Shown: positions 43,277 through 52,796 of the stretch, piece by piece
Layout: the number at the start of each line of letters is the position of its first letter
Position numbering within the stretch: the first letter of the stretch is position 1
Assembly (NCBI GenBank): GCA_011109175.1
Contig: RDEW01000005.1
Location: forward strand, 448,043-512,042
DNA: 64,000 nt
From: Dicyema japonicum
Lineage: Eukaryota > Dicyemida > Rhombozoa > Dicyemidae
Reading direction: 5' to 3'
Made by a program: the position numbers and the translations under genes
The notes under the pieces: generated by a model
Told to the model about the DNA's origin: nothing
What the model saw: the letters and a program-made list of their open reading frames with translations, nothing else
Databases searched by the model: none

Positions 43277-43955
43277 CTAAATACATCTCACTGCAGGCAT
43301 ATAATCCCCAGATGTCTCCAACACAGTAGTAGCCTTTATGTGCTTTTTACTCGACGTCTTATCCAACCTCACGCTCTCAATCCTACAATGACAAACAAAT
43401 ATACGGTTTCTTCAACAGCTCATGGTCGGGGATTATTATCAGAGCCTGGGTGGTCACCAAAGGATGAGTCCTCTTTGGAGGAATGAATCGTTTGAAGACC
43501 TCCATTAAAGGATCCTCGGCAGGCCTAAAAGTCATCATATAAAAGTACTTTGACTTCTCCTCTGTCTCTTTGACATCTTTCCCTTGAATTTCTTGTAATC
43601 TCTTATTAATGAAAGCGTTCCTTGAATGAGTAAACAAAACTACATGTCGGCCTCTTCATCACGAAAGTTCGACTGCACAGTAAAGGTGGTCCCAATGTCT
43701 GGGGCATCGTCGTCGTAGTGTCGACTAAACGATAATATTGAATCAGTACATTTCCTTCTTGTTTTTGTTTTCCTTTCTTTCTTTGTTTTTTTGAATTTTC
43801 TCCTTTTCGTCTAATTCGACTATATCCAATCCATGTTTTCTCTTTCGTGACTGAAGGAAGTATTTAGCCGCAGCGACAACGTTCTTTGTGTTTTGTTCAT
43901 CGGCATCTGAATCTGTTTCATCAGTTTGAACTCGAAAGCAACGATTCTTTGGCAT
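43277..43955 (-). CDS. C9orf78: TLS1/C9orf78-family spliceosome-associated protein
   Basis: The ATG at 43953-43955 opens M-P-K-N-R-C-F-R-V-Q-T-D-E-T-D-S-D, an acidic start, then L-Q-S-R-K-R-K-H-G-L-D. After a 25-nt intron the diagnostic block D-I-G-T-T-F-T-V-Q-S-N-F-R-D-E-E-A-D-M appears (family: G-T-S-F...R-R-D-E-D-A-D-M-M-K-Y-I). A 23-nt intron leads to N-A-F-I-N-K-R-L-Q-E-I, and a 24-nt intron to P-A-E-D-P-L. A later 22-nt intron joins an exon reading S-V-R-L-D-K-T-S-S-K-K. The stop is at 43277-43279. C9orf78/TLS1 proteins associate with the spliceosome and with heterochromatin/telomere functions in yeast. The middle around 43.45 kb is the least certain. Confidence 0.8.
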
Positions 43956-45164
43956 CACAACAAACAAATAATAGTTTTTAAATAATTTTTTAATTTTAAG
44001 TATTTTTTATTTATTTATTTATGATTAATATTAAGTTACTGAAAAGGGCATCAAAGTGATAAAACAGTGGATTTCCGGAAAGAAAAGTCCAGTACCATCA
44101 AGTCACTAATACGGATAAACGGTGCAGGATATCAATTTATTGGACAGTTTATTCCCAGTAAGTGCATGTGTGGGCTCAAGAGAAAATCAATGCACTGTTG
44201 GGACGTTTAGGGATAACTTAGTTCAGGGTTTTTAACAGTTGGCTCGGATTATTAAATAAAATTATCCAGTTTCCCTGTCGCAGAAGCAGAGACCTTCCAG
44301 TATAACACATAGGCCCATTTTGAATCAGTAGAATGAGGAGAAAGCTTCCAATAGTTAATATGGTGGATGAAAAAGGAGATTGATGTCGAAACTTTTTTGA
44401 AAGACTGTTGTCTACTGTTTGTCCACGAAAATAAAACAGCGATGGAACCGAGTAGAGCCATTTAACTTTTCCAACTTCAATTTGTCCGTAAAGCACTTCT
44501 CTGTCAGTTAAAAAACTGTACAATTATTAGACTTTTCTTGTCTCATCTACTCTGGTTCTTGGAGAGATTCTGTTTGGTTTTTGGTGGACACTTTTGGGTA
44601 CCGTGGAAGCAAAATTGTTTACTAGTAACTTATTTCTCGCTGCGGCTTAATAAAATTGAAAGAATAATGTTTCTAGTCTTCTTTCACAATTTTATTTCCA
44701 CACGACAAGCAGAGCATCCTGGAAAGCAAATTTATTACCCCCGAGACACCGAGAAGGAAGTTAACGAGTGTATACAGTTACCACGATTGCAGTCTTAGAC
44801 AGATCGTGTTTTCAAGCATACGAGCCCATCCAAAGCTACAGTTGTAGGAACCGCTTACTGGTCCAGTAAAGTGGGAGAGAGCTAATAATCCCTTTTGATA
44901 CCGCCCTGAGACTGGTGGACCTCACTGATTAAGACAATATGATAGAATCACCAATATGAGAAATATAATAGTAATTATAGAGATATGGCATTGTTCACTA
45001 TGATAACCTCTGGAGGTTTCAAAGACCTACGACGCTTCTTGATTGGGAAGTGGGGAATCTGATTATATCCAGGTAGTCAATTGCAACAACAAAAATAGAA
45101 GTTTAGACCACTCGTGCTGCCCTGTTCAATTCCTAGCATTTATCAGTATAACTGTTCCTCATAA
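43956..45164. other. Unassigned 1.2-kb stretch
   Basis: A minus-strand ORF at 44252-44461 (M-A-L-L-G-S-I-A-V-L-F-S-W-T-N) and an overlapping hydrophobic frame may belong to a small membrane protein. A plus-strand ORF at 44538-44798 is also present. Neither has a recognisable family or confirmed splice joins. Confidence 0.25.
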
Positions 45165-45200
45165 AGTGTGTCCTGCCAAAGTGGAGTAGTAGTAATGGAA
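45165..45200 (+). repeat. SINE tail fragment
   Basis: CATAAAGTGTGTCCTGCC then GTGGAG matches the tail of the tRNA-derived SINE at 9.2-9.3 kb (minus strand AATAAAGTGTGTGTCCTGCC). Confidence 0.45.
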
Positions 45201-45289
45201 ACATGTAAATAAGAGGTTTTGAGAAAAAAAGGGGTAGTGATATCCCAATTATTACAATCCTCAATGTTCCTCACTTATTATTAGCGCTC

Positions 45290-45545
45290 TCGCCCTGCCA
45301 TGGTAATGCATGTGCAATTCGAGAAACTAGTAACAAATCATCTTCCACCACATGCAAACTCGAGTAGTCTCTCCCTCTCTTGAGTGTCTTCTAATCTTCT
45401 GGAAGTCCTTTGTAGTTTACAGAATCGGGTAGTGTCAGAAGAAAAACCTTACATGGCCACGTTAGCTGGGACCTCCAGGTCAATTCTCAGGTGCCCAAAG
45501 AGCCCGTGATTTCAATAAAGGCTGTGTAATATTAATGGTCTCGGT
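45290..45545 (-). mobile_element. Family 3 LINE C-terminal fragment
   Basis: The minus strand encodes G-L-F-G-H-L-R-I-D-L-E-V-P-A-N-V-A-M, matching S-L-F-G-H-I-L-R-L-N-A-Q-V-P-A-N-I-A-M of the element at 49.2 kb. It ends just beyond the ABHD17 stop codon. Confidence 0.6.
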
Positions 45546-45575
45546 TCCTCAGTGGTGGATGATGAAATAGAAAAG

Positions 45576-46391
45576 TCACAATTTATTAATAAAACTGTTT
45601 AACAGACTAATAAAAGAAGAAGACATTTCAATATCATTATGTCCAACATCCTTAAGAAAGAAGGCATGAACGCGAGGAGCTTTATGAATCAATAGTTTAC
45701 TGTGAGTAGGGGGGACAATCGTATCATTATCCCCATGGACAATCATTATTGGACATTCAATTTTGTCAATTTTGGACAAATTATTAAAAAACATTCCCAC
45801 CTTAATGTTGGGAAATATAAAATGAAGACCAGAGGCGAGTGGGGACACCAAAACAAGTCCCACACACTTCATTCGCAAACTCAGCTCAATACAAGGAACA
45901 GTACCAATGCTGTGACCGTACACAATCATAGAGTCCTCACTTATTTTGAATCCTTCCAAAGCACACTCCCAGGCTGCCATCACATCGGCGTAGATGTTTG
46001 CCTCAGAGGGTCGTCCAGTACTCCCACCATATCCTGAGTAGTCATAGCATACGACATTGCAGTGAGTCCTTCTGGCAATAACCCAGTAGCATTCCATTAG
46101 AAGACCAATGTCCCCGGCATTTCCGTGACTACAGAAGAGAGTTTTACGTGGATCCTTCCATGGAGACATATGCATTACTGTTATCGAGTTACCAAGAGTT
46201 GTTGTCCATTGCCTCACTTTAATTGATTCCATTATGCAGTCCTCTATTACACATTTCTGGCTATTAAATGAACATTCTCCGTCACTTATTCGGTACGATG
46301 GAGGATTTGGGGGATGAAATGCTATTTTTGCTACGATTTTGGAGGGAACTAGTGGACAGAATGTATGAGCTAACAATCTCACAAAATCCAT
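45576..46391 (-). CDS. ABHD17: ABHD17-type depalmitoylase (alpha/beta hydrolase)
   Basis: One uninterrupted exon of 271 codons from the ATG at 46389-46391 (M-D-F-V-R-L-L). It has L-F-C-S-H-G-N-A-G-D (oxyanion region), Y-D-Y-S-G-Y-G-G-S-T-G-R-P-S-E, the nucleophile elbow G-H-S-I-G with catalytic Ser, Asp in V-H-G-D-N-D-T-I-V, and His in V-G-H-N-D-I-E. ABHD17 enzymes remove palmitate from substrates such as N-Ras. The open frame continues upstream to 46544, but that part crosses into a LINE insertion and is not family-like. The N-terminal cysteine cluster that anchors vertebrate ABHD17 is reduced to a single cysteine (T-F-C-P-L-V-P). Only about 65 bp separate the ATG from the nested LINE block. 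Confidence 0.92.
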   Translation of the reverse strand: MDFVRLLAHTFCPLVPSKIVAKIAFHPPNPPSYRISDGECSFNSQKCVIEDCIMESIKVRQWTTTLGNSITVMHMSPWKDPRKTLFCSHGNAGDIGLLMECYWVIARRTHCNVVCYDYSGYGGSTGRPSEANIYADVMAAWECALEGFKISEDSMIVYGHSIGTVPCIELSLRMKCVGLVLVSPLASGLHFIFPNIKVGMFFNNLSKIDKIECPIMIVHGDNDTIVPPTHSKLLIHKAPRVHAFFLKDVGHNDIEMSSSFISLLNSFINKL

Positions 46392-46456
46392 CTTTAATTT
46401 ATTAATTTTTAAAAAATTAAATATTATTAATGAAAAAATAATTATTAATAAGTCGT

Positions 46457-46469
46457 ATAGTAGTTTTAG
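46457..46469. repeat. Outer 13-bp target-site duplication, left
   Basis: ATAGTAGTTTTAG, repeated exactly at 49587-49599. It flanks the whole block of family 3 fragment plus inserted LINE. Confidence 0.7.
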
Positions 46470-46476
46470 AGGATCT

Positions 46477-46488
46477 TGACTGGTTCCG
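46477..46488. repeat. Inner 12-bp target-site duplication, left
   Basis: TGACTGGTTCCG, repeated exactly at 49469-49480 immediately after the TAA-repeat tail of the inner LINE. Confidence 0.75.
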
Positions 46489-49418
46489 TATTGCTTACCA
46501 GTTTCTCCCCTCACTCTTGGATCCCTCAACTGCCGAGGCCTCAATCAGTGCTACAAGAAACAACAATTGGCGCGTGATCTGAGTAAATACAACATCTCTG
46601 TCTGTTGTTTGCAAGAGACGAAAATAACCGAACAATCTGCAGAACTGTTTCAGAATTTTTACCTTTTGACCCTCACACCAGACTGCAGGCACTATGGGCT
46701 CGGATTTGCTGTTCATCGGCACTTGTTTCACTGTGTCTCAAGAGTATGGGCAGTATCTGACCGTGTCGCGGTGTTACAAATCAAATGCGGAAACAAACTC
46801 AACTCAGTGATCTCCATCATAAATGTATATGCCCCAACCGGAGCACGTGTATCAACGAATATCGAAGAACTGGATACGTTTTACTCTACTCTCACAAGTG
46901 TGTACAACTCACTTTCATCCTCTTACTTTCTTTTATCGCCGGGGACTGGAACGCCAGGGCCGGAAAAGCAAGACCTGGTGAAACGTGTATTGGATCCCAC
47001 GGTAGAAACCGCCGTAACATCCCCGGAGAGGCATTAATACAATTTTGCACGGCATTCAACCTACTCATATGCAACACTTGTTTCAAGCACCCGGCAAGAC
47101 ACAGGACCACGTGGGTTGGTACCAGAAAAGGCAAATCTGGAAACACAGTCAATATATACAATCAGATCGACTATATTATCTGCAAGCAACATCAGAAGGC
47201 CCTCCTACAGGACTCGAGATCTTACGGTGGACTTGAAACAAGTAGCGATCATAAACTTGTGGTCGCCCGGCTAGTACTTAAAAGAATCCATGGAATACAC
47301 GGGAAACACAAAGGCCTTACCTCAGTACGTTTCGACACTGAGAGGTTACGCTACGAAGAATCCACCAAATGTCGTTATAGTGCAGTTCTGAGAGATAGCA
47401 TCAACAGTATTAACCAAAATCAGCCGACAAACAGCTTATGGGATGAAATAGTGGTTGCTATCCAAAACACAGCCTTTAGTGTGCTTGGTCACATCACCAA
47501 ATCTCGTCACAAACAATGTAATCCGGATATCGGACAACTCTCTGTAACACAGAAAGAGCTCAGACTCCGGATGGAAAACACAAACGCTCCGGAAGATATC
47601 AAAGTACTGCGCACCCAGAGAGGGAGAGTCTTAACGAAGATCAAACAAATACAAAGATTCCTTGCCAAAAATGAAGCTGAGGAGAAAATCTCAGACATAT
47701 TAAAGTACAAGAACGGACCAAGAATGTTCAAAGCAATCCGGCTTCTTAGCAGAGAAAACTGTCCAATTTCGTTAACTGTCCATGACAACCTTGGTCACGA
47801 CGTTATCGGGACCATTAACAAAGCAAACGTTCTGGCATCCCATTTTGACCTTATGTTCAACAAACAGGACGCGGCTGACCAAGCAATGAAATCTCGGAAG
47901 TCTTACAAGTACACTCTAACTAGCCCTATTACCATATCCGAAACTCAACAAGCTATTAAAAAATTAAATACCGGAAGATCTGCCGGACCAGACTTCATTA
48001 CTGCAGAACTTTTACAATACGGCCCGGAGGAGCTAATTGAAATGATTACTAACATTTTCAACCGGTCTCTCGAGGGTGCAGATGAACTGGAACTGGGAAA
48101 AGGGTGGCTAATTCCACTACAAAAACCGGGAAAAAGTAAAGGCCCCCCTCACAACTTCAGACCTATTATACTCCTAACCTCCATACGAAAAACATTATCC
48201 CTCATTGCTTTAAACCGAATAAAGGAGAGGGTGAACATATTTCTTTCGGACGGCCAAAGTGGATTCCGGACGGGCAGGTCCACGGCTGACGTGGTATGGG
48301 GGCACAGGTGGTATTGTGCCCTGTGCCAAAAATACAAAAAATCTATTGAGATACTTGGTATCGACATGTCCCGTGCGTTCGACTCGGTGGACCGTGGAAA
48401 ACTTATGGAAGTGTTGGAGAGTTTTCTACTGCCTGACGATGTCAAAATAATACACTTACTCATGCGGAACACTCAACTTGCCGTCAAAATTGGTGACTCT
48501 ACCTCTAACTTTTTTTCGACCTCACGTGGAGTTCCACAGGGGGACTCACTATCCCCGGTCCTCTTTATTGTCTACCTTGAGGCCGCACTAAGAGAGTTCA
48601 GACCCCTGGTTGGCAACAATTATAACGAGATAATCTACGCGGACGACCTGGACTTTGTTTCTGAGGATATTCAAGTACTTCAACACATGCTTAACGTTCT
48701 TCCACACGTATTCTCGAAATGGTTCTTAACCGTTAACACCGATAAAACAGAGTTCACAACACTTACACGCAATGATCGAAGATCGGACGAGTCTTGGAGA
48801 AAGCAAAAGAAGGTGGGTTCGCTTCTCGGGGACTCAGAAGATGTTTCTCGGAGGAAAATCCTCGCAATGTGTGCACTAAAGAAAGTATCGAATATGTGGG
48901 GTCATAAGAAGAGGATGGGATTAAACACCAAACTCAGAATATATAAGGCTTTTGTCATCCCCGTCCTGACCTACAATTCAGGCACTTGGGGAATCTCTAA
49001 ACAAGAGATGGACCGTCTTGACGCTTTCCACAGGACACAATTGAAATCAGTAATCAAGATCAAGTGGCCTAAGAAGATCTCAAACAATGACCTCTACTCG
49101 AAGTGCAAATCTGGTATACTATCCGAGGAGATCTTCAGATCAAGATGGAGTCTCTTTGGACATATCTTACGTCTAAATGCTCAAGTACCCGCGAATATCG
49201 CCATGGAAAACTACCTAATGCATACGGGAGCCGGTTTCCGTGGAAGACCAAGAGTCACACTCCCAACTATTTTGAATGGAGACCTGTCGGCTGTGGGACT
49301 GAAGCTCACTTCCGCAGACGACCTAGATACCTTAAGGGAACTGGCACGAAGTAGAGGGTCCTGGAAAAGGCTGATAGAGAGGATGGCTAGAAATACGGCA
49401 CAAGGGAGGCTTGATTAA
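46489..49418 (+). pseudogene. Near-intact family 3 LINE ORF (APE endonuclease and reverse transcriptase), one frameshift
   Basis: Frame 1 (46489 to about 46935) holds the endonuclease start: L-N-C-R-G-L-N-Q-C, C-C-L-Q-E-T-K-I, I-N-V-Y-A-P-T-G. From about 46925 the frame shifts to the long ORF ending 49418. That ORF has A-G-D-W-N-A-R-A-G, Y-N-Q-I-D-Y-I-I-C, S-S-D-H-K-L-V-V-A-R, R-S-A-G-P-D-F-I-T-A, S-G-F-R-T-G-R-S-T, I-D-M-S-R-A-F-D-S-V, G-V-P-Q-G-D-S-L-S-P-V-L-F, I-I-Y-A-D-D-L-D-F, and a C-terminal D-A-F-H-R-T-Q-L-K...G-R-P-R-V-T-L-P. It ends G-R-L-D-stop. There is no ATG before the endonuclease start, so the element is also slightly 5'-truncated. The 3' UTR and TAA repeats run to 49468. Catalytic motifs of both enzymes are present; only the single frameshift breaks the protein. 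Confidence 0.88.
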
Positions 49419-49468
49419 TTTTATGACTTCTCGGGAGTGCTTTAAATAATAATAATAATAAATAATAA

Positions 49469-49480
49469 TGACTGGTTCCG
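49469..49480. repeat. Inner 12-bp target-site duplication, right
   Basis: Second exact copy of TGACTGGTTCCG, directly after the TAA/AAT repeats. Confidence 0.75.
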
Positions 49481-49586
49481 CACTGCGGCTTTGAATAGGA
49501 GGAAGTGGATGAAACTAACCAGTGATTTGCTAACTCGTGTTGCACATACTTTGTCAAGTCCTATGACATAGCGATAAGTGCTAATA

Positions 49587-49599
49587 ATAGTAGTTTTAG
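49587..49599. repeat. Outer 13-bp target-site duplication, right
   Basis: Second exact copy of ATAGTAGTTTTAG, preceded by a short TAATAA-type tail. Confidence 0.7.
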
Positions 49600-49729
49600 T
49601 ATTTTTTCCGTGAGTTTTATTCCGCACAAGATTCTCGAGGGTCCTTCCCTTTTATCTATCAAGCGATACGCCCCCATAATTGTTCTCTCAATGAAGGATG
49701 TGGGGAAAACCTTTCAAGATTAAAAATCA

Positions 49730-50520
49730 ACTTATCCCATCGGTCCAGATGGAATCCCAACAGTATTAATGAATAATACAGGCCCTTATGCTATCGTGGG
49801 CCTCACTCGCTTTTTCAATTTTTTCATCCACATGAACTCTATTCCATCCATATGGGAGTTATCTGATATACTTTAAAACCCGGACAGCCAAAGGACTTAC
49901 CTGCCTCTTGCAGACCGATATCTCTCCTGTGGTAAAACAAAAATGACAGAAAAATGCCTACAAATCATTTTATATAGACAAGATGAATGTAATTAAGACA
50001 GCATGTTAATTCCATTAAATATTTAATGTCACGCCGGGACCTGATTGCCTGCTTTGACCGTCACCAGCTCCCTGACAAATAACCCTGAACGAAGTCTTTA
50101 GACTCCTTTCTATGGTCGAACCAGTCGGTTTTTGCATACTTAACTGAAAATGACCTGATGGAATGACCATTCTCATAAAATTAATATTTTTTAACTCTTA
50201 TGTATTTCCTATTCCTCATGGGGGTCTTCGATTTCTTGAATTAATTCTCAGAAAATCGCAGCTACACAAAAAAGGATTTTGGAGTTACAGAGAAGTGGTC
50301 CATGGACAAAAATAAAATGACGACACCCTTGGAGATAATAATCTGAAGGAATAAGGGAGTAGGCTTGATCCAACGTGATCAGAAGACAACCAGATCCCAA
50401 CAGGCTAGTATAGGATCGAGGGAGGAGCATAGAACCAAGCTGTGAGTTTTGATTAAATTGTCGGGATCACTTTGTTATTTCGGTTCAACAGTGGTCTTGA
50501 AATAATAAAAATCAATTTAA
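49730..50520 (+). mobile_element. Family 1 LINE remnant with tail
   Basis: Encodes I-G-P-D-G-I-P-T-V-L-M-N-N-T-G-P and N-S-I-P-S-I-W-E-L-S-D-I (RT palm start) with stops. After a large deletion a diverged C-terminal segment runs into GTCGGGATCACTTTG, then CAGTGGTCTTGAAATAATAA at about 50.50 kb, the family 1 tail. Confidence 0.65.
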
Positions 50521-50619
50521 GAAAATAAAGGTTTTATAAAAAAATATTTCAATAATAAAATAAATAATTTTTTATGGCAAAAAACTTGTTTCTATAGTAA
50601 CCATAGTTAGTAATTGTCT

Positions 50620-52298
50620 ATGCCAGATAATAAGACTAAACCATTTACCGTGGTAAAGTCAATTTATACATAAATTAAGATAAACGAAGAAAGATTGGAT
50701 CAGCAATGCTTTCTCATCAGAAGAACATTACAATGTGGAACGGATCATTACAACAACTTGGAAAAAGCCCATTCCGAAGTTGAGAAGATACACAAAATTC
50801 CAGGGAAAAAACCCTCTGAAAGTCCAAAAAGAAGTACTTTTTATTTTTACAAGATCACTCTCCCCCGTACGAGACAGACCGATTCCTAGTACATCAGTCA
50901 GAAATGTGCTCGTAGACCTTTTGGATAAACTGATAAACAAAATATATGTATTAACAGAGTTCTTGCAAAATGCTGATCGAAGTGACCAATAATTTTGATT
51001 TTAGTTGCAAAAGAGGCAGTCAATGTGCTTGCTTTCACTGATGTTACCGCTAACGTGAAACAAGCACGATTATCCAATTATATGACTCGAATTCAAATAA
51101 AGCTATTTGCCTTATTCCAGCAATTTGACAGTATTGACTCCTCAAACGTATCTGCAGTGTAGTGAATGTGTAGAACAACCTGCCCAATTTGGTTGTCATT
51201 GTAAGAGGGACTATTCGCTTACTGGACGAACTAAACAGTGCTTTGAATGCTAACTATATCGGGGGACCATTCGATGGGAGAATCGAAAAAATCCCCGGAC
51301 TCTGCAAACGAATTGTCGAATATTCGGCACAAATACCTGCTCTACAGTACGACAACACAAATGATCTCAATATTATAGATTTTCTGCAAGTTCTATTCGT
51401 TTAATATCCGTAGAACAGTCTGCTGTATAGAAGTGCCTATTTTAAGGACAACAAGGTTAACAAGAGTAGAATAAAACACAAAAGAACTACAAAGGTATAT
51501 TTCCCAAATATCCCAAGAAGGTCAGCTTTAAGGAAAGACGGGGCAAATCGCCAATTTTAAGCGAACCTGGGAATAACAAAAAGGACGCAGGAATGTTTTG
51601 ATTAGGTCTGTTACCACTTTAGAATGGTCTCGTGTACGGAAGAAGGTAAAGACAAGATTTGTGAATCAGCAAGTAGTGGACCAATCCTTGGTTTGCCTGA
51701 CAAAGTCAGTGAAAAAATTCAAACTCAACCGCCAAGCGAGAAATCCCAGTTTTATGAAAAAAAAGATATTATCGGAGCTCTCAGAAGACTACAAATCAGC
51801 AGAAACGTAATCAGAAAAAGATGGGGCTTTGATAAGAAATCAGAGGTCCTTATTGAGAACGTCGAAGCCCAACGAACTCCTTTTAAAAGAAAGCGAAATA
51901 ATATTCTACCGCAACCAAGAGTTGTCAGAGTAAACTCGTCCACCACAGCCTCTCTGATTGATTACAAGACGGAATTCGAGGATTATTTAAAATCGAGGAA
52001 CCTCTTGGCTGTGAATGACAAGGTATCACCATGGGCAATAGCCGAACGGTCATAAATGCTCACAATTTTTAGAATTTGTGATAAAATCTGGAATGAAATT
52101 ACAAGAGATGTCTCATGCGAAATGAGTGATATGTTGGATGACGCAGTTATCTCTGAAATTACAGCCGAATTGAACTGCCCTGCCGATCAAGTAGTGTTAA
52201 GTGCTCACTTTTAGCTATTTGTGCCAGATACAGTCGAGGAAGATCTGTCTGACACCGATATTATGGGAATCCCAGGATTTTTTATGCATATTAAATAA
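50620..52298 (+). CDS. Unidentified multi-exon gene with about ten tiny introns
   Basis: From ATG 50620 (M-P-D-N-K-T-K-P-F-T-V) a chain of short exons can be joined by GT-AG introns of about 20-30 nt, for example GTGACC...TTTTAG (23 nt, about 50.98 kb), GTTCTATTCG...CCGTAG (24 nt, about 51.39 kb) and GTAGTGTTAAG...TTTTAG (24 nt, about 52.19 kb). Segments include N-V-L-V-D-L-L-D-K-L-I-N-K, E-A-V-N-V-L-A-F-T-D-V, I-R-L-L-D-E-L-N-S-A-L-N, a Lys/Arg-rich part (F-K-E-R-R-G-K-S-P), R-K-R-W-G-F-D-K-K, and a C-terminus reading I-C-D-K-I-W-N-E-I-T-R-D-V...H-I-K-stop. It looks like a mainly helical protein of roughly 450 aa with a basic middle. No family recognised; the joins near 50.85 kb and 52.05 kb are tentative, so two genes are possible. 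Confidence 0.6.
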
Positions 52299-52564
52299 TT
52301 TGTTCATTAAATATAAATTATTCAAATAAATTGTTGACACGTTTGACGTGACCTTCACCAATCACTAGAAAATCAATAAAAAGTGATCTGCAACTACGTC
52401 AACAAGTATTTTGTTCATTCAGTCACTATAATAAGTCCATCTTATATTTGAGTTACCCTTGATGGATTTACTTATTTAATACTCCCGGATATACCAGAGA
52501 GAGGTTGTGGGTTAATTAAGGCATACACAGTTCGTACGGCTTGAGTGAAACATATTTTCTCCAA
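52299..52564. other. Intergenic
   Basis: AT-rich, nothing recognised. Confidence 0.3.
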
Positions 52565-52660
52565 ACATCAGCCCATCCATATCCGGAGATCCCTCCAGTG
52601 AAATAGGGAAGAGGTAGATCCTTCATGGATGCCTTTGTCGAGACAGGTGGATGACGTGAC
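52565..52660 (-). repeat. Dispersed repeat R1, reversed fragment
   Basis: On the minus strand CCACCTGTCTCGACAAAGGC and TATTTCACTGGAGGGATCTC match R1 blocks at 22.6 and 28.4 kb. Confidence 0.45.
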
Positions 52661-52796
52661 ACTATTGATGAATCACCCTAATAGTCATAAAGTGAAAATA
52701 ATACTATTAACACTAAGAAAAGATCAAAGCCAGTTTTTAAAATTCAAAAACCGTTAAAATCGATGTGGATGCTAATAAATTAAAGAAACGGCGTGA

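Larger units (their letters stand above)
46470..49586 (+). mobile_element. Nested LINE block: family 3 LINE inside an older family 3 3' fragment
   Basis: Between the outer duplications lies a short 3' fragment of the subfamily seen at 32.4 kb (46470-46488 and 49481-49586), split by a much more complete family 3 element. The inner element has its own 12-bp duplication. The two halves of the outer fragment are co-linear with 32.46-32.58 kb on its coding strand. Confidence 0.75.

Noticed and set aside
44218-44523. Hydrophobic minus-strand ORF as a membrane protein gene
   Set aside because: It starts at TTG rather than ATG, overlaps another frame with similar appeal, and no family or splice structure supports it.
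46392-46544. Upstream extension of the ABHD17 open frame
   Set aside because: It runs through the target-site duplication into LINE sequence and lacks family similarity; the internal ATG at 46391 matches the ABHD17 start.
46900-46950. A tiny intron explaining the frame change in the family 3 LINE
   Set aside because: No GT...AG segment of suitable length and phase exists here, and LINE RNA would not be expected to need splicing.
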